From Porphyromonadaceae bacterium UBA4702 (lineage in GTDB: Bacteria; Bacteroidota; Bacteroidia; Bacteroidales; Muribaculaceae): DNA of 5,060 nucleotides. The stretch covers positions 1 through 5,060 of the forward strand of contig DHKE01000072.1 in assembly GCA_002404675.1 (NCBI GenBank), given 5' to 3'. This document shows, piece after piece, positions 1 through 5,060 of the stretch; the stretch's first letter is position 1, and every line of letters starts with the position of its first letter. A program made the position numbers and the translations under genes. The notes beneath the pieces were generated by a model. The model saw only the letters and a program-made list of their open reading frames with translations. It was not told the origin of the DNA and made no database searches.

Positions 1-10
1 GTGCAGTTCA

Positions 11-19
11 GCCGTGTCC
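11..19. repeat. 9-bp repeat copy 1 (GCCGTGTCC)
   Basis: The word GCCGTGTCC occurs here and again at 77-85, with its reverse complement at 66-74. This copy could pair with 66-74 across a 46-base loop, which would compete with the tight hairpin at 66-85. It lies in the non-coding stretch after the transferase stop codon, close to the window edge, so whatever follows on the far side is unseen. Confidence 0.5.
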
Positions 20-65
20 GAAGAGTGACAGACGTAATTGTTTTGATTAGCAGTGACTTGGGTGC

Positions 66-85
66 GGACACGGCACGCCGTGTCC
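66..85. repeat. Near-perfect 20-bp palindrome downstream of the transferase gene
   Basis: Arms GGACACGGC (66-74) and GCCGTGTCC (77-85) are perfect 9-base reverse complements separated by only AC, so either strand can form a very stable GC-rich hairpin. It lies 50 bases past the stop of the minus-strand transferase gene, where a transcript-end structure would be expected. No T-run follows on either strand: reading minus, the next bases are GCACCCAAG. It is therefore not a canonical intrinsic terminator. It could be an mRNA 3'-end stabilising hairpin, a factor-dependent stop, a protein-binding palindrome or part of a dispersed repeat. Confidence 0.5.
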
Positions 86-135
86 CTACACTGTCAGGAT
101 ATGCCGAGAGCAGAATGACATTAGTCTATCCAGTG

Positions 136-1230
136 TCAACGCTTGCCGCAGCGGCGTATCAGCGAGGTCGCTGCTATCCATGCGGCCGCGTCGGCGGCAA
201 GCACGATGTTGAGGTCGAGGCATTCCGACAGCAGCACGTTGGCGGCAATGGCCACGGCAGAGGCGATGACAAGTGCGGCGAGCGCGTTGGCAGGTTTTAT
301 GCCCATGTCGAGCAGCCGGTGGTGGATGTGGTTGCGGTCAGGCAGGAAAGGGCTCTTGTGCGCACGCAGCCGCACGAAGTATACCCTCACGGTGTCGAAA
401 CAGGGTATCAGCAGCGGGGCGAGGGCGAGGATGACCGGGCTTGCGCCGCTCAGGGCTGTGGGGGTGTCGGCTCCAAGCACGCGCATCCCCAGGGCGGCGC
501 ATATCAGGCCGAGGGTCATCGAGCCGGTGTCGCCCATGAAGAGCTTGCCGCAGCGGGCAGGGTTGCCGGCGATGTTGTAGCGCAGGAAGGGAAGCGTCGC
601 GCCGAGAGTGGCAGCGCATATCGTCGCCCCGAAGATGTCGCCCGAGGCTATGAAGATGAAGCCGTAGAACAGCATCGCGAGCTGGCAAAGCATCGTGCAC
701 AGGCCGTCGATGCCGTCGATGAGGTTGAATGCGTTGATGATGAACACTGTCATAAGCACGGTGAACGGCCACGAGGCGTACCAGGGCAGCGAGCCTATCC
801 CGGCTGCGCCGCCGAAGGTGTCGATGCACAGCCCTCCGCATAGCAGCATCACGCCGCAGATGATCTGTATCATGAACTTGGTGCGGTAGCGCAGACGGAA
901 CAGGTCGTCAGCCACGCCGCTGCCGTAGATGAGGCACAGGGCTATGAAACAGAACGTTATCTGCTCCACGTCGCCGGCATATACAGCCACCGCGTCCTTG
1001 CAGCCGAGCAGGAAGTCGAGGCCCAGCGAGCAGAGCATGCCCAGCATCAGCGAGGGGAGGAACGCCATGCCGCCCAGGCGAGGCACATTGCCACGGTGGT
1101 TCTTGCGGCTGTCAATCTTGTCATACAGCTTGCGCTTGACGGCGATTTTCAGTATCACCGGCAGCAGCACGGCGGAGCAGGCAGTCCCCGCGATGAACGA
1201 CGTGAGTATGTTGATGTACACGCTCCCCAT
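136..1230 (-). CDS. Undecaprenyl-phosphate sugar-1-phosphate transferase (WecA/MraY superfamily, glycosyltransferase 4 type)
   Basis: Integral inner-membrane enzyme predicted to transfer a sugar-1-phosphate, most likely GlcNAc-1-P, from its UDP-sugar to undecaprenyl phosphate with release of UMP. This starts a lipid-linked glycan for O-antigen, capsule or protein glycosylation. The protein is 364 residues with many hydrophobic segments from about residue 5 to 355. Family motifs appear in order: PRLGG (50-54), the acidic pair D108-D109 in GVADDL, NLIDGIDGL (169-177) with D172 and D175, FMGDTGS (231-237), and the HIHH loop at 301-304, which is typical of the WecA/TagO branch rather than MraY. 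The ATG at 1230 was chosen. An in-frame TTG at 1251 adds seven residues but lies in the promoter -7 box region, so it is unlikely. It follows the helicase gene by 75 bases and has its own promoter. The sugar specificity cannot be read from sequence, so no symbol is given. Confidence 0.9.
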   Translation of the reverse strand: MGSVYINILTSFIAGTACSAVLLPVILKIAVKRKLYDKIDSRKNHRGNVPRLGGMAFLPSLMLGMLCSLGLDFLLGCKDAVAVYAGDVEQITFCFIALCLIYGSGVADDLFRLRYRTKFMIQIICGVMLLCGGLCIDTFGGAAGIGSLPWYASWPFTVLMTVFIINAFNLIDGIDGLCTMLCQLAMLFYGFIFIASGDIFGATICAATLGATLPFLRYNIAGNPARCGKLFMGDTGSMTLGLICAALGMRVLGADTPTALSGASPVILALAPLLIPCFDTVRVYFVRLRAHKSPFLPDRNHIHHRLLDMGIKPANALAALVIASAVAIAANVLLSECLDLNIVLAADAAAWIAATSLIRRCGKR

Positions 1231-1239
1231 AAGCAGCTG

Positions 1240-1271
1240 CAAAGTTAGCAAAAAATCCGTTTACCGCCAAC
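1240..1271 (-). promoter_or_regulatory. Bacteroidota-type promoter of the transferase gene
   Basis: On the minus strand a perfect -7 box TAACTTTG (1247 to 1240) is preceded, after a 20-base spacer, by GTTG (1271 to 1268), a one-mismatch match to the -33 TTTG. Spacing and boxes fit the known Bacteroidota consensus of TTTG, 19-21 bases, TAnnTTTG. The spacer ends in GGATTTTTTGC. The -7 box finishes only nine bases before the ATG, so the predicted leader is a handful of bases. This promoter would free the gene from the upstream DAHP synthase/helicase unit. Confidence 0.65.
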
Positions 1272-1305
1272 GCAGCCCCAGCCGCGCCGCTTGTCTGCTG
1301 CGGTG

Positions 1306-2700
1306 TCAGCTGTCTAGGGGGATTGAGGGCTGGAGCAGGCAGACGCGTTCGGTGGCACGTGTCAGCGCGGTGTACAGCCAGCGCAGGAAGCTGTCGCCGG
1401 CAGCATCGGGCATGATTGCCGCCAGGTCGATGTATACGTGCCGCCACTGGCCGCCCTGCGCCTTGTGGCAGGTGACGCAGTAGGCGTACTTCACTTGCAG
1501 CGCGTTGTAGTATTCGTCCTCGAGCGCGGCCATGGCACGCTCTGTGGGCGAGCCTTCCTTGGCGGCATATACGCGGCGGTACAGCTCGTCCATCTCCGCT
1601 TGGGGGAGGGCAGGGCCTTCGCTGCGCAGGCTGCGCAGCATCACCTTGGCGGCTATGACTTCCTCCTCGCGCCCGGGCATGTGCATCTCGACATCGACGA
1701 AGTTCAGCCCGTAGGCCTTGTGCAGCCGCCCTATCCAGTCCACGATGACCGTCTCGCCGTTGGCAAGGAACGAGACTCCCTTCATGCGGCGCGTCCAGTA
1801 GTAGTTGTTCTTGGCAATGATGAGCCGCTCGCCCCGTGTCAGGGGGCTGTCGGCATACATTATCTGCGTGCGCACGGCATGGTTGATGTCGGCGGCGCGT
1901 TTGTTGGAGCGCGTGATGATGATGCTCTCCTCCTTGCCCGCTGTGCTCCACGACGTAGACAGCTCGTCGGCGAAGTCGTAGAATGTCACTGTCCGTATGT
2001 CGTCATACCCTCTGGTGACGAGGCGCGGCATCGCGTTGCTGCCGCTCTCTATCATGCGTCGCACCAGCGTGGCGTTGTGCAGTATCCCGCTCCCTTCGGC
2101 CTGCCGTGCCGGCTGGTCGAGGCATCTGTATGTCACCTCCAGCCCCAGTGCGGCGAGCGTCTCGGGGTTCATGGCCGGCGAATCGTCCTGTCCCACGGGG
2201 GGCAGCTGCGCGGTGTCGCCCACAAGCACCATGGCGCACCCCGGTGCGGAGTAGATGAAGCGCACCAGGTCGTGCAGCATCGGCGAGCGTCCCCGGTCAG
2301 TGACCATTGAGGCCTCGTCTATTATGAATAGCGTGTCGCGTGCGTTGTTCCTGCCCAGCGAGAATGTGGGCGTGCCGCCCTGTCCGCAGGTGCGGAAATA
2401 GATGTGGCGGTGCACAGTGGCTGCGCGGTGTGCGGAATACTTCTCTGCCACCTTGGCTGCGCGGCCTGTCGGCGCGAGGACCGTGCTTTTCATCTTCAGG
2501 CGTGTCATTGCGGCTATCAGCGAGCCTACTATCGAGGTCTTGCCCGTGCCGGCATATCCGTTGAGCATGAACACCTCACGCGGCGTGTGAGCGCAGGCAA
2601 ACCGCGCCAGCTCGCACAGGGTCTCGTCCTGCGCCTCGGTGGGGACGTATTCCAGGCACGCCAGAGCCTCGCGGTGCAGTGCGGCGGGGTCGAGCATCAT
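1306..2700 (-). CDS. SF1B DNA helicase, RecD/Dda-like, single-domain ATPase
   Basis: Predicted ATP-dependent 5'-to-3' DNA helicase acting in cytoplasmic DNA repair or replication. The 464-residue protein shows the SF1 motifs in order: a Q-motif-like PTEAQDETL (20-28), Walker A GYAGTGKT (48-55), motif Ia LAPTGRAAK (75-83), Walker B IIDEAS (126-131), motif III VGDTAQLPPVG (160-170), motif IV around IIITRSNKRAADIN (260-273), motif V CVTCHKAQGGQW (408-419) and motif VI YTALTRA (443-449). It lacks the long N-terminal region of RecD2 and no nuclease domain is visible, so it resembles the compact Dda-like helicases common in Bacteroidota. Its ATG (2700) overlaps the TGA of the upstream DAHP synthase gene as ATGA, with a second in-frame ATG directly after, and no Shine-Dalgarno is seen. 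Translation is probably coupled to that gene. The exact cellular role is not deducible. Confidence 0.88.
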   Translation of the reverse strand: MMLDPAALHREALACLEYVPTEAQDETLCELARFACAHTPREVFMLNGYAGTGKTSIVGSLIAAMTRLKMKSTVLAPTGRAAKVAEKYSAHRAATVHRHIYFRTCGQGGTPTFSLGRNNARDTLFIIDEASMVTDRGRSPMLHDLVRFIYSAPGCAMVLVGDTAQLPPVGQDDSPAMNPETLAALGLEVTYRCLDQPARQAEGSGILHNATLVRRMIESGSNAMPRLVTRGYDDIRTVTFYDFADELSTSWSTAGKEESIIITRSNKRAADINHAVRTQIMYADSPLTRGERLIIAKNNYYWTRRMKGVSFLANGETVIVDWIGRLHKAYGLNFVDVEMHMPGREEEVIAAKVMLRSLRSEGPALPQAEMDELYRRVYAAKEGSPTERAMAALEDEYYNALQVKYAYCVTCHKAQGGQWRHVYIDLAAIMPDAAGDSFLRWLYTALTRATERVCLLQPSIPLDS

Positions 2701-3794
2701 GGCATCGGGGTGTTGGCGGTGTCGGGCGAGTTGAGTATCTCGAGCTGCCGGCGGACGCTCTCCTCATGCACAGCCGCCATGATGCGGCGCGTGAACTGCG
2801 GGGGCAGTCCCAGCTGCAGCCCCGTCTGCTCACGCGAGCGCATGATGCTGTCATGCCGCTGTATCTGGACGGCGGGAATGTTGCGCGAGCGTTTGAACTC
2901 GCCTATCTCGCGGCTCACCTCCATGCGTCGTGCCAGCACTTCGAGCAGCTCGCGGTCGCACTCGTCTATCTTGTCGCGCAGTGCTTCGAGGCCGGCTGCG
3001 TCGCCGTCGCGGCGGCGTATGGTCAGGCTGCGCATCAGCTGCGTGAACGCCAGCGGTGTGAGCTGCTGGGCGGCATCGCTCATGGCAGCGTCAGGATTGG
3101 GGTGCACCTCTATCATCAGCCCGTCAAAGTCCATGTCGAGAGCCTGTTGCGCCAGCTGCGCTATCAGGTCGCGGCGGCCGGCGATGTGGCTCGGGTCGCA
3201 CAGCATCGGCAGGTCGGGCATGCGCCGGCGCAACTCAATGGGCACGTACCATTTCGGAGGGTTGCGGTATGTCTGCGTGCCGTAGCAGCTGAATCCGCGG
3301 TGGACGGCGGCAAGGCGGCGCAGCCCCGCGCCCCAGAGGCGTTGCACAGCACCCTGCCACAGGTCGGTGTCGGGGTTGACCGGGTTTTTCACCATTACGC
3401 CCACATCTGCGCCGGTCTCGGCAATGGCGTCGGCTATCTCCTGGACGGCGAAAGGGTTGGCAGACGTGCGTGCGCCTATCCACAGTATGTCTATTCCGGC
3501 ATCGACGGCAGCGAGGACGTGCCTGCGCGCCCCCACCTCCGTGGCTACGGCAAGCCTCGTCTCCTCCTTGACACGCGCCAGCCACGGCAGGGCCTTCTCC
3601 CCTGCGCCCTCGAAGCACCCGGGCTTGGTGCGCGGCTTCCATACCCCGGCGCGGAAAATGTCAGTGCCGGCGGCAGCGAGGGCTTCAGCAGTCTCCATGA
3701 CCTGCGCCTCGCTCTCTGCGGCGCACGGCCCAGCGATGACGACAGGGGAGGTGGAGGGCTTTTCGCGGTTGATGAGTGGTGTGAATCGGGGCAT
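2697..3794 (-). CDS. Bifunctional 3-deoxy-7-phosphoheptulonate (DAHP) synthase / chorismate mutase
   Basis: Condenses phosphoenolpyruvate with erythrose 4-phosphate to DAHP, the first shikimate step, and with its second domain converts chorismate to prephenate for Phe/Tyr. The 365-residue cytosolic protein has an N-terminal type I-beta DAHP synthase barrel (about 15-255) with AGPCAAES (21-28), KPRTKPGCFEG (53-63), IGARTSANPFAVQ (106-118), VKNPVNPD (135-142), HRGFS (165-169), CDPSHIAGRR (199-208) and MIEVHPNPDAAMSD (227-240). C24, H203, E229 and an Asp at 235 or 240 are candidate metal ligands. The C-terminal AroQ-type chorismate mutase domain (about 266-352) contains LEALRDKIDECDRELLEVLARR. 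Aligned with E. coli chorismate mutase, R273, R290, K301, R313 and Q350 match catalytic R11, R28, K39, R51 and Q88, while D48 and E52 become Q310 and H314. It overlaps the helicase start and has a good promoter. Fusion to the mutase is often linked to allosteric control by prephenate, an inference here. Confidence 0.94.
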   Translation of the reverse strand: MPRFTPLINREKPSTSPVVIAGPCAAESEAQVMETAEALAAAGTDIFRAGVWKPRTKPGCFEGAGEKALPWLARVKEETRLAVATEVGARRHVLAAVDAGIDILWIGARTSANPFAVQEIADAIAETGADVGVMVKNPVNPDTDLWQGAVQRLWGAGLRRLAAVHRGFSCYGTQTYRNPPKWYVPIELRRRMPDLPMLCDPSHIAGRRDLIAQLAQQALDMDFDGLMIEVHPNPDAAMSDAAQQLTPLAFTQLMRSLTIRRRDGDAAGLEALRDKIDECDRELLEVLARRMEVSREIGEFKRSRNIPAVQIQRHDSIMRSREQTGLQLGLPPQFTRRIMAAVHEESVRRQLEILNSPDTANTPMP

Positions 3795-3829
3795 CGTCTT
3801 TCAGTGGCGAGGGTAAGTCAACGCCAGCG

Positions 3830-3861
3830 CGAAGTTACGAAAAAATCCGCGCCGGCGCAAA
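3830..3861 (-). promoter_or_regulatory. Bacteroidota-type promoter of the DAHP synthase-helicase unit
   Basis: On the minus strand TTTG (3861 to 3858) is followed by exactly 20 bases and then TAACTTCG (3837 to 3830), one mismatch from TAnnTTTG. The predicted transcript begins a few bases after 3830, giving a leader of about 30 bases to the ATG at 3794. The spacer contains the palindrome GCGCCGGCGC and a run of six T. The spacer end and -7 box closely match the transferase promoter at 1240-1259. Confidence 0.65.
3840..3858 (-). terminator. Possible weak intrinsic terminator after the META lipoprotein gene
   Basis: Reading the minus strand past the META stop (3884), the 10-base palindrome GCGCCGGCGC (3858 to 3849) is followed by GGA and six T (3845 to 3840), which resembles a small hairpin plus U-tract. 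The usable stem is only about three base pairs around a CCGG loop, so termination would be weak. The same bases are the spacer of the next gene's promoter, which may be their only role. Confidence 0.25.
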
Positions 3862-3883
3862 TGCGTACATATATGGGGTATGC

Positions 3884-4351
3884 CTACTCGCCGCCGTCGA
3901 CGGGGGCTGTGCGCGACATCGTGGCTATGCAGGCGCCGTCACCGGCTGTCAGTGTCAGCGTGCCGTCCGTGAGGGTGTAGTGCCGCACCATGGGGAGCGA
4001 CTGCATCACCTCTCGCTCCAGGCTCATGTCGGGGCAGAGCATCCGTGTCGAAATCATGTCGTCGCCGAATGCGATGTCGCCCTGCGCGGTGCAGGCGTAC
4101 GAGCCCGACAGCTGGTTGCACCCTGCATTGCCGCTCACACGTCCTGTGGCGGGGTCAAACATCAGGTAGGGCCATTCCTCGGCGGCGTCGCTGTTATGCA
4201 CCTCGGTAGCGCGGACTGTGGTGAAATACCATTTGCCCTCTATGGCAGCGGAGGGAGCGGCTTGGGCGGCCGGCTTCTGGCTCTTGCACGAGCTGAACGC
4301 AGCGGGCAGCACAGCAGCAGCGAGGAGGAGGGGAATGAGCGTATGCTTCAT
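3884..4351 (-). CDS. META domain (HslJ-like) lipoprotein
   Basis: Predicted envelope lipoprotein of 155 residues. The N-terminus MKHTLIPLLLAAAVLPAAFSSC is a lipoprotein signal: K2, H3, a hydrophobic core, and the lipobox FSSC with acyl-accepting C22 (Phe at -3 rather than the usual Leu is tolerated). No acidic surface-export signal follows the cysteine (KSQKP), so a periplasm-facing anchor is more likely. After a short Ala/Pro-rich linker, one META domain runs from about residue 37 to 147: IEGKWYFTTV, GRVSGNAGCNQLSGSY (70-85), IAFGDDMISTRMLCPD (93-108), MSLEREVMQSL and the final strand LTLTAGDGACIATMSR. C78 and C106 lie in the conserved GCN and STRM-x-C positions. The domain occurs in E. coli HslJ, linked to novobiocin resistance, but its biochemical role is unknown. 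The ATG at 4351 was chosen because it gives a clean signal peptide. It is divergent from enolase. Confidence 0.88.
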   Translation of the reverse strand: MKHTLIPLLLAAAVLPAAFSSCKSQKPAAQAAPSAAIEGKWYFTTVRATEVHNSDAAEEWPYLMFDPATGRVSGNAGCNQLSGSYACTAQGDIAFGDDMISTRMLCPDMSLEREVMQSLPMVRHYTLTDGTLTLTAGDGACIATMSRTAPVDGGE

Positions 4352-4357
4352 AATATG

Positions 4358-4365
4358 CAAATTGA
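4358..4365 (-). promoter_or_regulatory. Weak -7-like box of the META lipoprotein gene
   Basis: On the minus strand TCAATTTG (4365 to 4358) matches TAnnTTTG at all but the second base and ends six bases before the ATG, implying an almost leaderless transcript. No TTTG sits at the expected 19-21 base spacing. The nearest candidate, GTTG at 4385 to 4382, is only 16 bases away, so the call is tentative. Confidence 0.3.
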
Positions 4366-4471
4366 AGGGTCGTTTACTATACAACACCGGCGAGGGGCGA
4401 ATATTGTCGCAGCAGTGCAAGCCAGCCCGAAAAAAGGTGCTCGCGCGTAGGAATAAATGAAAATAAAGTGT

Positions 4472-4479
4472 TAACTTTG
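4472..4479 (+). promoter_or_regulatory. Enolase promoter, perfect -7 box
   Basis: TAACTTTG matches the Bacteroidota -7 consensus exactly and is identical to the transferase box. It is preceded by an AT-rich stretch (4451-4470). No TTTG -33 element is visible at the expected distance; the positions hold GTAG or similar, so the upstream element is degenerate or absent. The transcript would begin around 4482, giving a leader of about 100 bases before the enolase ATG. Confidence 0.6.
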
Positions 4480-4482
4480 CAG

Positions 4483-5060
<578 letters not shown>

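Noticed and set aside
1..843. Long plus-strand open frame of 280 codons
   Set aside because: It runs antisense to the transferase gene, whose motifs are unmistakable. Its product is rich in Gly, Arg, His and Val with no domain pattern, as expected from the complement of GC-rich coding DNA.
1231..1251. TTG start adding seven residues to the transferase
   Set aside because: The TTG and next codons are the promoter -7 box itself, so they would not be transcribed from that promoter. The ATG at 1230 is the better start.
1271..1302. Inverted repeat CGCAGC / GCTGCG after the helicase stop as a terminator
   Set aside because: Only six pairs with a 20-base loop, and the T-run lies too far downstream, inside the next promoter.
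1438..2310. Plus-strand open frame of 290 codons within the helicase
   Set aside because: Antisense to conserved helicase motifs, with low-complexity composition and no promoter.
2679..3980. Plus-strand open frame of 433 codons, longer than the gene opposite
   Set aside because: It is antisense to the DAHP synthase/chorismate mutase and to part of the META gene, spans two promoter regions, and shows no recognisable motif. It is a codon-bias shadow.

Overview
The window looks like a stretch of core chromosome from a GC-rich member of the Bacteroidales, plausibly of the Muribaculaceae type. Three things point there. The putative promoters match the Bacteroidota form (TTTG, about 20 bases, TAnnTTTG) rather than sigma70 -35/-10 boxes. 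Start codons lack Shine-Dalgarno sequences. The proteins have Bacteroidota-style architectures, such as a DAHP synthase with a C-terminal chorismate mutase and a short META-domain lipoprotein. Family placement is inference; only the order-level assignment is reasonably supported.

Layout. Positions 1-135 are non-coding and carry a 9-base word in three copies, two of which form an almost perfect 20-base palindrome. Four minus-strand genes follow. They are a polyprenyl-phosphate sugar-1-phosphate transferase of the WecA/MraY superfamily (136-1230), an SF1B RecD/Dda-like helicase (1306-2700), a DAHP synthase/chorismate mutase (2697-3794) and a META/HslJ-domain lipoprotein (3884-4351). A divergent intergenic region (4352-4584) then leads into enolase on the plus strand, cut off by the window end after 158 codons.

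Transcription units inferred from sequence. The DAHP synthase and helicase overlap by ATGA and probably share a promoter at 3830-3861. The transferase has its own promoter at 1240-1271, in the 75-base gap after the helicase stop, with a very short leader. The META gene has a weak -7-like box next to its start codon. Enolase has a perfect -7 box and a leader of about 100 bases with two small GC hairpins. The first two promoters share 17 of 20 bases across the spacer end and -7 box.

Functionally these are housekeeping genes: aromatic amino acid entry and chorismate branching, DNA processing, the first membrane step of a lipid-linked glycan, an envelope lipoprotein, and glycolysis. They do not form one pathway. 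No mobile element, CRISPR array, tRNA/rRNA or clearly new multi-gene system is visible. The points worth a second look are non-coding: the tripled 9-mer, the shared promoter sequence, the near-leaderless starts and the enolase leader.
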